64,000 nucleotides of DNA from Bradyrhizobium diazoefficiens (lineage in GTDB: Bacteria > Pseudomonadota > Alphaproteobacteria > Rhizobiales > Xanthobacteraceae): NCBI RefSeq assembly GCF_018129965.1, contig NZ_JAFCKW010000030.1, forward strand, positions 1 through 64,000, written 5' to 3'. The notes below the pieces were generated by a model. That model saw nothing but the letters and a program-made list of their open reading frames with translations. It was not told the DNA's origin and did no database searches. The translations under genes and the position numbers were made by a program. Shown here piece by piece: positions 8,670 through 17,453 of the stretch. The stretch's first letter is position 1. Each line of letters begins with the position of its first letter.

Positions 8670-8760
8670 GCAGAAGAGCCGCAGCGACCACCAGGAGCAA
8701 GAGAAACAGCGGAACGATCACCGGCGGAACGATCCAGTCGGCCAGGCGAAATCGAGGCAT
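8662..8760 (-). CDS. 32-residue single-span membrane peptide
   Basis: Reading the minus strand from the ATG at 8758-8760 gives 32 residues: MPRFRLADWIVPP, then a continuous hydrophobic span VIVPLFLLLLVVAAALL, then RG and TAG. The gene is preceded by a strong AGGAGGAG site with good spacing, one of the best ribosome sites in the window. It overlaps the next gene by eight bases. The positive N-terminus and single span suggest a small inner-membrane protein. Length alone would make many gene finders miss it. Function unknown. Confidence 0.65.
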   Translation of the reverse strand: MPRFRLADWIVPPVIVPLFLLLLVVAAALLRG

Positions 8761-8973
8761 GCGCGCTCCTCCTGAAGTCGGCGGGAGCGTGAGTGACCCT
8801 CAGTCACCGATCGATGCCATGGGAAGGGCGGTGATCCCAAGACCCTACGCTCAAGCCCTACCAATAGCGAGCTTTTAAAGCGGACAGACGCATCACCATT
8901 GCGCATTGCCTTGGCCTGCGACCTCGTTTACCTCACGCGATCGACGGCAATCTCAGCATGGGCATGACGGGGC

Positions 8974-9612
8974 ATGGTGACGATTTATTTCGATCTCGAC
9001 GGAACGCTCACCAATCCGAAACCCGGGATTACCCGCTCGATCCAGTACGCACTGGAGCGGCTCGACCTTGCAGTTCCGAGCGAGGACGAACTGACCTGGT
9101 GCATCGGCCCGCCGCTCCATGCCAGCCTGCAGAAGCTGACCGGCAGCACGGAACTCGCCGACCGTGCGCTGCTGCTCTATCGCGAGCGTTTTGCCGATAT
9201 CGGCCTGTTCGAGAACGAGGCCTATGCCGGCATCATGGACACCCTGACGACGCTTGCGACCACCACGCCGCGCATGTTCGTGGCGACCAGCAAGCCCGAG
9301 GTCTATGCCAGCCGCATCGTCGCACATTTCGGCCTGAAGCCGTATTTCGAACGCGTGTTCGGCTCGGAACTCGACGGCACGCGCGTCGACAAGCGCGAAC
9401 TGCTGCGCTACGCGCTCGACGAGGCCAAGGTCGATCCGGCCGGTGCAATCATGATCGGCGATCGCAGCCACGACGTCGTCGGTGCGCGGACCAACGGCAT
9501 GACGGCGATCGGCGTGCTCTATGGCTACGGCAGCGAGGCCGAACTGCGGGATGCCGGCGCGCATCACATCTGCTCGGCGCATCCCGAGCTGCTTGCCCAT
9601 TGCGTGGCATAA
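8974..9612 (+). CDS. HAD family phosphatase (phosphoglycolate phosphatase-like)
   Basis: A 212-residue haloacid dehalogenase-like hydrolase. Motif I is FDLDGTLT with nucleophile Asp7 and acid Asp9, motif II is VATSKPE, the conserved lysine follows, and motif IV is GDRSHDVVGA. An alpha-helical cap (about 20-85) places it with Gph/PpaX-type phosphatases, also annotated as 5'-nucleotidase-like. The likely role is removal of phosphate from small metabolites such as 2-phosphoglycolate. It stands alone, divergent from the small-protein block and convergent with the nitrilase gene. Confidence 0.85.
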   Translation: MVTIYFDLDGTLTNPKPGITRSIQYALERLDLAVPSEDELTWCIGPPLHASLQKLTGSTELADRALLLYRERFADIGLFENEAYAGIMDTLTTLATTTPRMFVATSKPEVYASRIVAHFGLKPYFERVFGSELDGTRVDKRELLRYALDEAKVDPAGAIMIGDRSHDVVGARTNGMTAIGVLYGYGSEAELRDAGAHHICSAHPELLAHCVA

Positions 9613-9640
9613 GCTTCCGTGCTCGACGAGGCCTCGGCGA

Positions 9641-10657
9641 TCAACTCGCAGCAGCCGCGATGTCCGTGGGATCGACGCTGTCGACCGGCAGCGCGAACTG
9701 TTCGACGCGCTGGTAGCGCCTCTTGTTGAGCAACAGGCGCGTGACGTCCGGGCGCGAGTAGTGACCGGCTGGATCGGCTGCATTCTTGGCGACGCCGATG
9801 GCGCCGAGATCGATCTCAGCGATCAGAAGACCCTCTTGGTCCGGCGCGAGCTTCTCGCCGATCTGGCTGCCGTCGGGCCCGTAGATCGCGGCGAACCCGC
9901 CGCCCACATGCAGCAGCGCGTTCTTGTCGGGCCGGTCGCAGAGCTCGTCGATCATGGCCTGCGAGACGGTCGCGCAAGGCGCGAGCACGAAGCAGGAGCC
10001 CTCAACCGCATAGACGCGCGAGGCGGCATTGTTGACCTCGGCGCCGAGCGCCGGCGCAAAGGGATCGTAGAGCGAAAAGCTCGGCCAGGCCGCGACGTGC
10101 ACCTGCTCGTTCTGGGCATACATCGCGTATTTCGACAGCGGCTGGAGATGCTCCCAGCAGCACAGCGCGCCGATGCGGCCGATGTCGGCCCTCGCGTGGA
10201 CGGCGAGATCGCTGCCGTCGCCCTCGCCATAGACGGTGCGCTCGGCATGGGTCGGCCGCAGCTTGCGGCGCTTTGCGATGGTCTCGCCGTCCGGGCCGAT
10301 CAGCCATTGCGCAAGATAAAGGCTGCCGCCGTCCCGCTCGGAGAGGCCGAGCACCGCAGTCAGTTGTGCCTTGCGAACGGCGTCGCGCAGCTTCTCGGCC
10401 TGCGGGCTGTCATAGGACAGCGAATTGTCAAAGTAGCGCTGCACGAAGCCGCGGCCGATCGCCCAGGCCGGCGAGTCCATCCAGATGTGCCAGGGGTAAC
10501 CGGGGATGAAGGCCTCGGGGAAAGCGATCAGCTTGGCGCCCCTCTCGGCGGCCTCCCTGATCAACGCGATCGACTTGTCGATCGAGGCGTCGAGATCGAG
10601 CCAGGCTGGCGCGGCCTGCACCACCGCCACCTTGTACTTCGGATGTTCGATGCCCAT
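9641..10657 (-). CDS. Nitrilase (carbon-nitrogen hydrolase)
   Basis: A 338-residue nitrilase-superfamily enzyme. The catalytic triad is Glu48 (AFPEAFIPGYP), Lys132 (RRKLRPTHAE) and Cys167 (ALCCWEHLQPL). The CWEH form and the HAERTVYGEGDGSD segment place it in branch 1, true nitrilases that hydrolyse nitriles to acid and ammonia. Related Bradyrhizobium enzymes act on arylacetonitriles or mandelonitrile, but substrate here is not provable. An AraC-family regulator is transcribed divergently 195 bases away, the usual arrangement for inducible nitrilase genes. Confidence 0.9.
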   Translation of the reverse strand: MGIEHPKYKVAVVQAAPAWLDLDASIDKSIALIREAAERGAKLIAFPEAFIPGYPWHIWMDSPAWAIGRGFVQRYFDNSLSYDSPQAEKLRDAVRKAQLTAVLGLSERDGGSLYLAQWLIGPDGETIAKRRKLRPTHAERTVYGEGDGSDLAVHARADIGRIGALCCWEHLQPLSKYAMYAQNEQVHVAAWPSFSLYDPFAPALGAEVNNAASRVYAVEGSCFVLAPCATVSQAMIDELCDRPDKNALLHVGGGFAAIYGPDGSQIGEKLAPDQEGLLIAEIDLGAIGVAKNAADPAGHYSRPDVTRLLLNKRRYQRVEQFALPVDSVDPTDIAAAAS

Positions 10658-10678
10658 TGCCGCCTCCTTTGCCGGTTG

Positions 10679-10697
10679 ATCGGAGATCAGCTCCGAT
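10679..10697. promoter_or_regulatory. Inverted repeat upstream of nitrilase gene
   Basis: A perfect 7-base inverted repeat, ATCGGAG-N5-CTCCGAT, begins 22 bases upstream of the nitrilase start codon in the nitrilase/AraC intergenic region. It is a candidate operator for the divergent AraC-family regulator or a hairpin in the nitrilase 5' untranslated region. Assignment is inference. Confidence 0.4.
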
Positions 10698-10852
10698 GCA
10701 GTCTATTTGCGCGAACCACGTGGCAGGACGCTCGACCGCAGCGGAACAAAAACTCGACTGGAAGGGATCGCCGCCCGGTACGGAACTTGCCTCCGAGGGG
10801 CGGAGCTGCGCTCATAGGCCGTTTTGCAGGATGTGAAAGGGAGGCTGTCCAG

Positions 10853-11806
10853 ATGCCAATCCAGTTCACCACGGACGACAGCCCAGGCCACCGCCGGCTT
10901 GCGCTCTGGCAGGATATCGTCTGCGACGTCTTCGTCGGGCTCGACTGCAAATCCGACCTCGGCAGCGCCTTCCGCGGCTCGGTCACGCAGGCAGCCCTCG
11001 GCAAGGCGGTGTGCTCCGACGTCTGCTCCGATCGCCAGCACGTCTTCCGCACGCCCTCGCGCATCGCACGCTCCGATCAGGATTTTGTCCTGGTCGCGCT
11101 CGGCAATCGCGGGAACGGCGGCGTTGTGCAGGACGGCCGCGAGACCGTGATCCATCCCGGCCAGTTCGCGCTCTACGACACGACCCGTCCCTACGAGCTG
11201 AAGTTCAGCGAAGCCTTCACGCAGACGATCTTCAAGGTCCCCCGCGAAATGTTGCAGCGGCGGCTCGGCGGCACCGAGCCACTGACCGCGATCTCGTTCG
11301 GCGCGGACGCACCGCTCGAGCGGCTCGCCTGTGATTTCATCTTCAGGCTCTGCCAGAACGCGGACCGTCTCCTGCCGGACCATGCCGCCGCGCTGTCGGA
11401 ACAGGCCGTCGACCTGCTGGCGATGGCGCTCAGCGAGCGGCTCGGCAAGACACCGCTGCCGTCATCGACCCATCGCTCCGCCCTGCTCTACCGCCTCAAG
11501 GCCCATATCCGGGCTCACCTCGCCGATCCCGGCCTCTCGCTGGCGGAGGCTGCGGCCGCGCTCGGCATTTCGCCGCGCTATATCAACGACCTGCTCGCTG
11601 ACGAGGACACCTCGTTCCAGCGCCATGTGCTCGCCGAACGTCTCGCCCAATGCCGGCGCGACCTTGCTTCGCCCGTGCTCGCGCACCGCCACATCAGCGA
11701 GATCGCCTTTGCCTGGGGCTTCAACGACCTCTCGCATTTCGGCCGCGTCTTCCGCGAGCATTTCGGGATGTCGCCGCGCGACTTCAGGCAGAGCCTGCGG
11801 CACTGA
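10853..11806 (+). CDS. AraC family transcriptional regulator
   Basis: A 317-residue regulator. Residues 1 to about 190 form an AraC-binding-like ligand domain (HPGQFALYDTTRPYEL). The C-terminal 100 residues are the double helix-turn-helix AraC domain, with LSLAEAAAALGISPRYINDLL in the first half and ISEIAFAWGFNDLSHFGRVFREHFGMSPRDFR, the AraC signature, in the second. The ATG at 10853 follows a GGGAGG site. The open frame runs far upstream antisense to the nitrilase, but that part is not coding. It likely controls the divergent nitrilase gene. Confidence 0.9.
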   Translation: MPIQFTTDDSPGHRRLALWQDIVCDVFVGLDCKSDLGSAFRGSVTQAALGKAVCSDVCSDRQHVFRTPSRIARSDQDFVLVALGNRGNGGVVQDGRETVIHPGQFALYDTTRPYELKFSEAFTQTIFKVPREMLQRRLGGTEPLTAISFGADAPLERLACDFIFRLCQNADRLLPDHAAALSEQAVDLLAMALSERLGKTPLPSSTHRSALLYRLKAHIRAHLADPGLSLAEAAAALGISPRYINDLLADEDTSFQRHVLAERLAQCRRDLASPVLAHRHISEIAFAWGFNDLSHFGRVFREHFGMSPRDFRQSLRH

Positions 11807-11894
11807 CGCCGACGGAGGCAAGCGCCTCCATCTTGAGCTGCATCAATCGGTCCCGCGCCAACCGTGTCAATCTACGTGCTTCGCGAGGCAAAAG

Positions 11895-12056
11895 ATGCGC
11901 CGATTCGCCATGAAGGCCTTGTTCACGGCCCTGAACCTCAGCCAGGCCGACAGGGATCGGATCAATTGGGATCGCCTCATCCTGGTCTCGTCCATGCTGG
12001 TGACCGCAGGGCTGATAGCGCTTTATGCCTATGGCAAGGCAACTTCCCGATGGTGA
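11895..12056 (+). CDS. Small single-span membrane protein upstream of cytochrome c
   Basis: A 53-residue protein: about 28 polar residues (MRRFAMKALFTALNLSQADR) followed by one membrane span (LILVSSMLVTAGLIALYAYG) and a short tail. The next gene, a cytochrome c, starts two bases after its stop codon, so the two probably form one transcript. An internal ATG at 11910 is possible. It may anchor or assist the cytochrome, but this is guesswork from position. Confidence 0.6.
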   Translation: MRRFAMKALFTALNLSQADRDRINWDRLILVSSMLVTAGLIALYAYGKATSRW

Positions 12057-12057
12057 G

Positions 12058-12387
12058 ATGAAGCTGCGCTCAATCGCGCTTCTGATCGTCTTGTTGCCGG
12101 CGTCATCCGCCCATGCCTTGGATGCCGTGCAGCAGCGCAGTCAGGACCTTCTCGAGAACATGTGCGCGCGATGCCACGCCGTCGGCCGGACCGGCGCGAG
12201 CCCCAACAAGCTTGCCCCGCCGTTCCGCCATCTTGGCGAGAACAAGCTCTATGATCCCGACTTCGTGCAGCGCCTTCAGAGCGGCTACAGCAGCATCCAT
12301 CGCGCCATGCCGACGTTCCGCTTCGACCGCGACAGTGCCGAGGCCGTTACCAGCTACCTCAGGGCAATCCAGACAAAGAAGGACTAA
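12058..12387 (+). CDS. Monoheme c-type cytochrome
   Basis: A 109-residue protein with a signal peptide cut after SSAHA and one heme-binding motif, CARCH, at Cys36-Cys39-His40. A candidate axial methionine is in RAMPTFRF near residue 83. The fold matches class I cytochromes of about 10 kDa. It should carry electrons in the periplasm. It is coupled to the small membrane protein just upstream. No oxidase or dehydrogenase is adjacent. Confidence 0.82.
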   Translation: MKLRSIALLIVLLPASSAHALDAVQQRSQDLLENMCARCHAVGRTGASPNKLAPPFRHLGENKLYDPDFVQRLQSGYSSIHRAMPTFRFDRDSAEAVTSYLRAIQTKKD

Positions 12388-12460
12388 GCGCCTTCGGCAC
12401 AGAAGTCAGAGCGATTGCGGCCCGGCTTCGCCAGCGCGTTCTGGGTGATTGCTCTCACAA

Positions 12461-12491
12461 CAAAAAAGGCCGGCGTTTCAGCCGGCCTTTT
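12461..12491 (-). terminator. Rho-independent terminator of clpA
   Basis: A 10-base stem (AAAGGCCGGC and GCCGGCCTTT around GTTTCA at 12465-12490) is followed on the minus strand by a run of Ts, 20 bases past the clpA stop. On the plus strand it could also end the cytochrome transcript. Confidence 0.85.
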
Positions 12492-12510
12492 CAATCGATG
12501 AGGTTCGCAA

Positions 12511-14907
12511 TCAAACCTTGACCAGCGGGCCCTTGGTCGGCCCCTTGGAGCCGCCCGGCTTGGACTTGCCCGACGGCCGCTTGCGGGCGCCGGGCAGCTT
12601 CTCCTGCTTCGGCGTGACCGGGCCCTCGACAAATTCAAAGCCGATCTTGTCCTTGGTCTCGTCGGCCTCGTCCTTGACGAGGACGACGCGAACGTGGCCG
12701 CCGCTCTTCAGCTTGCCGAACAGCACTTCGTCGGCCAGCGGCTTCTTGATATGCTCCTGGATCACGCGGGCCATCGGCCGCGCGCCCATCTGCTCGTCAT
12801 AGCCATGCTTGACCAGCCAGGCCTTGGCGGGCTCGGACAGCTCGATGGTGACGTCACGGTCGCCGAGCTGGGCCTCGAGCTGAAGCACGAACTTCTCGAC
12901 CACCGTGCCGATCACCTCGACGCTGAGATGGCCGAACGAGACCACGGCATCGAGGCGGTTGCGGAATTCCGGCGCGAACTGCCGGTTGATCGCCTCATGG
13001 TCGTCGCCTTCCCGCTTCGAACGCGTGAAGCCGAACGCCTGCTTGGCGAGATCCGAAGCACCCGCATTGGTGGTCATGATCAGGATCACGTTGCGGAAGT
13101 TGACCTGCTTGCCGTTATGGTCGGTGAGCCGGCCGTGATCCATGATCTGGAGCAACACATTGTAGAGGTCGGGATGCGCCTTCTCGATTTCGTCGAGCAG
13201 CACAACGCAATGCGGATGCTGGTCGACGCCGTCGGTGAGCAGTCCGCCCTGGTCGAAGCCGACATAGCCGGGAGGCGCGCCTATCAGGCGCGACACGGTA
13301 TGCCGTTCCATGTATTCGGACATGTCGAAGCGCAACAGCTCGACGCCGAGCGAGGCTGCAAGCTGCTTGGCGACTTCCGTCTTGCCGACACCGGTCGGGC
13401 CGGAGAACAGGTAGCAGCCGATCGGCTTCTCCGGCTCGCGCAAACCGGCACGCGCCAGCTTGATCGAGGCCGCAAGCGACTCGATCGCCTTGTCCTGGCC
13501 GAATACCGTGCGCTTCAGGGTCTGCTCGAGATGCTTGAGCACCTCGGCGTCATCCTTCGAAACGCTCTTTGGCGGGATCCGCGCCATCGAGGCGATCGTG
13601 GTCTCGATCTCCTTGATGCCGATGGTCTTCTTGCGCTTGTTCTCGGCCACCAGCATCTGCGCCGCGCCGGACTCGTCGATCACGTCGATCGCCTTGTCGG
13701 GCAGCTTGCGGTCGTGGATGTAGCGTGACGACAGCTGCACCGCGGCCTCGATGGCCTCGTTGGTGTACTTCAGCCGGTGATAGTCCTCGAAATAGGGCTT
13801 AAGGCCCTTCAGGATCGCGATCGCATCCTCGACGGTCGGCTCGTTGACGTCGATCTTCTGGAAGCGCCGCACCAGCGCGCGGTCCTTCTCGAAGTGCTGG
13901 CGATATTCCTTGTAGGTGGTCGAACCCATGCAGCGGATCGAGCCCGAGGCGAGCGCGGGCTTGAGCAGGTTCGAGGCATCCATGGCGCCGCCCGACGTCG
14001 CGCCAGCACCGATCACAGTGTGGATCTCGTCGATGAACAGGATGGCGTTCGGGTGCGCTTCGAGTTCCTTCAGCACCTGCTTCAGGCGCTCCTCGAAGTC
14101 GCCGCGATAGCGCGTGCCGGCCAGCAGCGTGCCCATGTCGAGCGAGAACACGGTCGCAGCCGCCAGAACCTCCGGCACCTCGCTGTCGACGATGCGCTTG
14201 GCAAGGCCTTCGGCGATCGCGGTCTTGCCGACGCCGGCTTCGCCCACGAAAAGGGGGTTGTTCTTCTGCCTGCGGCACAGCACCTGGATCGCCCGGTTGA
14301 TCTCGGAATTGCGTCCGATCACCGGATCGATCTTGCCGTCACGCGCCTTCTTGTTGAGATTGACGCAATAGGTCTCGAGCGCTTCGCCTTTCTTCTTGGC
14401 GTCCTCGGTGCCCTTGGCCTCGGTCTCCTCGTCGACGCCACGCACGGGTCGCGCTTCGGAGACGCCCGGCCGCTTGGCGATGCCGTGGCTGATATAATTG
14501 ACGGCGTCATAACGCGTCATGTCCTGCTCCTGCAGGAAGTACGCGGCATGGCTCTCGCGCTCGGCGAAGATCGCGATCAGCACGTTGGCGCCAGTCACCT
14601 CTTCGCGACCGGATGATTGCACGTGGATCACTGCGCGCTGGATCACGCGCTGAAAGCCGGCGGTTGGCTTGGCGTCGTCGGCGCCATCTGTCACCAAATT
14701 CTCGAATTCGGTTTCCAGATAATTGACGAGGCTCGTACGGAGCTTGTCGAGATCGACGCTACAGGCGCGCATGACAGCGGCCGCATCGGAGTCGTCGATC
14801 AGGGAGAGCAAAAGATGCTCGAGCGTCGCGTATTGGTGATGACGCTCGTTTGCGATCGCCAGTGCACGATGCAGGGATTGTTCAAGGCTTTGAGAAAAAG
14901 TCGGCAT
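12511..14907 (-). CDS. clpA: ATP-dependent Clp protease ATP-binding subunit ClpA
   Basis: A 798-residue AAA+ unfoldase. An N-domain with two Clp_N repeats (1-145) binds ClpS. The first AAA module has Walker A GEAGVGKT at 222-229 and Walker B AILFIDEIH. The second has Walker A GPTGVGKT at 503-510. The segment FGFTRSK near residue 615 occupies the place of the ClpP-docking loop. ClpA unfolds substrates, including N-end-rule proteins delivered by ClpS, and feeds them to ClpP. Length is slightly above E. coli ClpA because of a basic C-terminal tail (GARKRPSGKSKPGGSKG). clpS lies upstream, 307 bases away, on the same strand. Confidence 0.97.
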   Translation of the reverse strand: MPTFSQSLEQSLHRALAIANERHHQYATLEHLLLSLIDDSDAAAVMRACSVDLDKLRTSLVNYLETEFENLVTDGADDAKPTAGFQRVIQRAVIHVQSSGREEVTGANVLIAIFAERESHAAYFLQEQDMTRYDAVNYISHGIAKRPGVSEARPVRGVDEETEAKGTEDAKKKGEALETYCVNLNKKARDGKIDPVIGRNSEINRAIQVLCRRQKNNPLFVGEAGVGKTAIAEGLAKRIVDSEVPEVLAAATVFSLDMGTLLAGTRYRGDFEERLKQVLKELEAHPNAILFIDEIHTVIGAGATSGGAMDASNLLKPALASGSIRCMGSTTYKEYRQHFEKDRALVRRFQKIDVNEPTVEDAIAILKGLKPYFEDYHRLKYTNEAIEAAVQLSSRYIHDRKLPDKAIDVIDESGAAQMLVAENKRKKTIGIKEIETTIASMARIPPKSVSKDDAEVLKHLEQTLKRTVFGQDKAIESLAASIKLARAGLREPEKPIGCYLFSGPTGVGKTEVAKQLAASLGVELLRFDMSEYMERHTVSRLIGAPPGYVGFDQGGLLTDGVDQHPHCVVLLDEIEKAHPDLYNVLLQIMDHGRLTDHNGKQVNFRNVILIMTTNAGASDLAKQAFGFTRSKREGDDHEAINRQFAPEFRNRLDAVVSFGHLSVEVIGTVVEKFVLQLEAQLGDRDVTIELSEPAKAWLVKHGYDEQMGARPMARVIQEHIKKPLADEVLFGKLKSGGHVRVVLVKDEADETKDKIGFEFVEGPVTPKQEKLPGARKRPSGKSKPGGSKGPTKGPLVKV

Positions 14908-15214
14908 TCGCGTCCTCTATGGCCCCCACCATCATGATCGCCATCGCCCGGTCAGGCAACAACAACCTTTGTCACATATAGTTATACAAAACCGCGGCGA
15001 AAGACCGGTTCCGCGACTCGAGCGGGTACACACTTGCGGTATTTTCGATGCAAAACCCGTTCCGATTTGGGCGGGATCGGCGCCTGGACAGATTTTCTTA
15101 TGCTGGCTGGCAGGAACGGACATCGCGCAGATGGCATGCGATGACGCTCGAATGCTGACGCACGCGAAGCCTGGACCGACGCAAGAACCGCCTACGAGAG
15201 CATCGTGAGGCGCC
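14908..15214. other. Intergenic region between clpS and clpA
   Basis: This 307-base stretch holds no open frame with coding character. Near 14976-14992 it has an AT-rich patch (ATATAGTTATACAAAA) that on the minus strand offers a TATAACTAT-like -10, a plausible clpA promoter. Nothing else stands out. Confidence 0.4.
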
Positions 15215-15547
15215 CTATTTCTTCTCCATCACGCATTGCAATGGATGCTGGTGCTTGCGGGCAAAATCCATCACCTGCGTCACCTTGGTTTCGGCGATCT
15301 CGTAGGTGAACACGCCGCATTCGCCGATGCCGTGATGATGAACGTGCAGCATGATCTTGGTCGCAGCCTCGACGTCCTTCTGGAAAAACTTCTCCAGCAC
15401 ATGGACGACGAATTCCATCGGCGTGTAGTCGTCGTTCAGGATCAGCACGCGATAGAGGTTCGGCCGCTTGGTCTTCGGTTTGACCTTGGTGATGACGGAT
15501 GTATTCGGCCCCGTCGGCCCGCCCGAACGGTTCTCGTCATTGCTCAT
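15215..15547 (-). CDS. clpS: ClpS adaptor of ClpAP protease
   Basis: A 110-residue adaptor. The core is the ClpS fold: LYRVLILNDDYTPMEFVVHVLEKFF, then MLHVHHHGIGECGVFTYEIAETKV, and a C-terminal PLQCVMEKK. The Asn-Asp-Asp and Met residues that bind the N-degron are present. ClpS delivers N-end-rule substrates to ClpA, encoded just downstream. A second in-frame start at 15604 would add 19 residues. The shorter form is chosen because the extra part (MPHLTSRPDLSAQAAAAHR) is not family-like. Confidence 0.95.
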   Translation of the reverse strand: MSNDENRSGGPTGPNTSVITKVKPKTKRPNLYRVLILNDDYTPMEFVVHVLEKFFQKDVEAATKIMLHVHHHGIGECGVFTYEIAETKVTQVMDFARKHQHPLQCVMEKK

Positions 15548-16017
15548 GCGGTGAGCGGCGGCGGCTTGCGCGGACAGGTCGGGTCTGGAAGTCAGGTGCG
15601 GCATGGCTCAGGCGTTCAAATTCCCCAAGGAAGCGAATGACGGTCCGCCGCGCCACCCCGCCCTTCGGAGCATCGCAAAGGCGCACCGCCTTGTTGGATC
15701 GCCGCTTCCAACCGATCCGGTCAGATCCGGAACGATTGCAGCCAATATGGGCCCGCCTCCGGCCTGCCGCAAGCGTGCAAGGTCAGGCCGTTGCGGCTGC
15801 GGCGCTCCCGATTCCCGGTCCGGGCGATCCTGTCGAACGTTAAACAATCCGAACCGATTTGACAAAAATTTCCACCCTGGCCGTTTAGAACCTGTTGACC
15901 AGGAAGCGCCCCGTCGGTCGGGTGCGACAATTGCCCCCGGTCTTTTACGGTCCAATTTACCCGAAGTTCAACCGGAAGCCGCCAATTTGGGCAAAATCAC
16001 AGATTTCGGGGATCGTC
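15548..16017. other. Intergenic region upstream of the Tad-like gene
   Basis: About 470 bases without a supportable gene. TTGACA occurs at 15859-15864, with GTTTAG/TTTAGA 18-19 bases on, a weak sigma-70-like promoter about 130 bases upstream of the start at 16018. No RNA gene or repeat was recognised. Confidence 0.3.
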
Positions 16018-17373
16018 ATGTTTCGCCTGCCAGTCGCCGACCGCATCGGTCGACAGTTCGCCCGCTTCGCCGGTGCTGATCAAGGCAATATCGCCGTCAT
16101 CTTCGCCATCGCGCTGGTCCCGTTATTGAGCTTCGTCGGCGCCGCCGTCGATTATAGCCGCGCCGTCCAGGCCCGCACCTCCATGCAGGCCGCCCTCGAC
16201 TCGACCGCCCTGATGCTCTCCAAGGACCTGTCGTCCGGCACGATCACGACATCGCAGATCAGCACCCAGGCCCAGGCCTACTTCAATGCGCTGTTCACGG
16301 CGAACAACGCCGTCCCGACGGTCAGCGTCGCGGCCACCTATACCGCGAGCACCAGCATGGGCTCGACGATCCAGGTCACCGGAAGCGGCACCTACACGAC
16401 CAGCTTCATGAAGATCGCCGGCTTCCCGACCCTCGACATCGGCACCACCTCGACCAGCGCCTGGGGAATGGTGCGGATGCGCGTGGCCATGGTGCTCGAC
16501 GTCACGGGGTCGATGGCCGACGACGGCAAGATGCCTGCGATGCAGACGGCTGCCAAGAACCTCGTCGACCAGCTCAGCGCGCTCGCCAAGAGCGATGGCG
16601 ACGTCTACATCTCGGTCGTCCCCTTCTCCAAGGACGTCAACGCGGGCAGCAGCAATTACGCGCAGTCATGGATCGACTGGTCCGACTGGGATGCCGCGAA
16701 TGGCACGTGCAGCAACAACAACTATTCCAAGCAATCGAGCTGCGTGAGTGCCGGCAGGACCTGGACGCCCAAGAATCACAACACCTGGAACGGCTGCATC
16801 ACCGACCGCAATCAGGATTACGACATCAAGAACACGACGCCTACGAGTGCAAATTCGTCGACGCTGTTCCCGGCCGAGCAATATTCCTACTGCAATTCCG
16901 GCAGTTCGGCCTACATCCAGCCGATCATGCCGCTCAGCTACGACTGGGCCTCGCTGAAGACCTTGATCGGCAGTCTGGCGCCGACCGGCAACACCAACCA
17001 GGGCATTGGCCTCGCCTGGGGCTGGATGACGCTGTCGACCGGTGCCCCCATGAACGCGCCGGCCAAGGACGCCAACTACACCTACAAAGATGCGATCGTT
17101 CTGCTCTCCGACGGTCTCAATACGCAGAACCGCTGGTACAGCAATGCTTCGCAGATCGACGCGCGACAGAAGAAGCTGTGCGACAGCGCCAAGGCGGCGA
17201 ACATCACGGTCTATACGGTCCAGGTGAACACCGGCGGCGACCCGACCTCGAGCGTGCTGCAATATTGCGCGAGCAGCACCGACAAGTTCTATCTGGTCAC
17301 GTCGGCGAGCCAGACCGTGTCGGTGTTCAAGGACATCGGGACATCGCTGTCGAAACTGCGCGTCGCGCGCTGA
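16018..17373 (+). CDS. TadE/TadG-like pilus-associated protein with von Willebrand A domain
   Basis: A 451-residue protein. An N-terminal Tad-like segment, FAGADQGNIAVIFAIALVPLL, is the conserved RDxxGxxAv-type membrane anchor of TadE/TadG proteins. It is followed by GAAVDYSRAVQARTSMQAALDS. From about residue 160 there is a vWA domain with a MIDAS-like VLDVTGSM, a TGNTNQGIGLAWGW segment and AIVLLSDGLNT. The insert between them is rich in Ser, Asn, Thr and Cys. TadG proteins act in Flp pilus assembly or as surface adhesins. No other tad gene is present here. The ATG at 16018 gives the canonical N-terminus. Confidence 0.82.
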   Translation: MFRLPVADRIGRQFARFAGADQGNIAVIFAIALVPLLSFVGAAVDYSRAVQARTSMQAALDSTALMLSKDLSSGTITTSQISTQAQAYFNALFTANNAVPTVSVAATYTASTSMGSTIQVTGSGTYTTSFMKIAGFPTLDIGTTSTSAWGMVRMRVAMVLDVTGSMADDGKMPAMQTAAKNLVDQLSALAKSDGDVYISVVPFSKDVNAGSSNYAQSWIDWSDWDAANGTCSNNNYSKQSSCVSAGRTWTPKNHNTWNGCITDRNQDYDIKNTTPTSANSSTLFPAEQYSYCNSGSSAYIQPIMPLSYDWASLKTLIGSLAPTGNTNQGIGLAWGWMTLSTGAPMNAPAKDANYTYKDAIVLLSDGLNTQNRWYSNASQIDARQKKLCDSAKAANITVYTVQVNTGGDPTSSVLQYCASSTDKFYLVTSASQTVSVFKDIGTSLSKLRVAR

Positions 17374-17400
17374 GACGGAGCTTCCGTCGCGGCCCACAGA

Positions 17401-17430
17401 AAAAGCCCGGCTGCATCAGCCGGGCTTCTT
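17401..17430. terminator. Bidirectional Rho-independent terminator
   Basis: AAGCCCGGCT-GCATC-AGCCGGGCTT forms a perfect 10-base stem at 17403-17427 between the convergent Tad-like gene and the phasin gene. T-rich tails follow on both strands, so it probably serves both transcripts. Confidence 0.85.
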
Positions 17431-17453
17431 GATTCCCGGACGTCGAGAAAGCG

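Noticed and set aside
9521..10852. Upstream extension of the AraC gene giving a 761-residue protein
   Set aside because: The extension is antisense to the intact nitrilase gene and there is a clear ribosome site and ATG at 10853.
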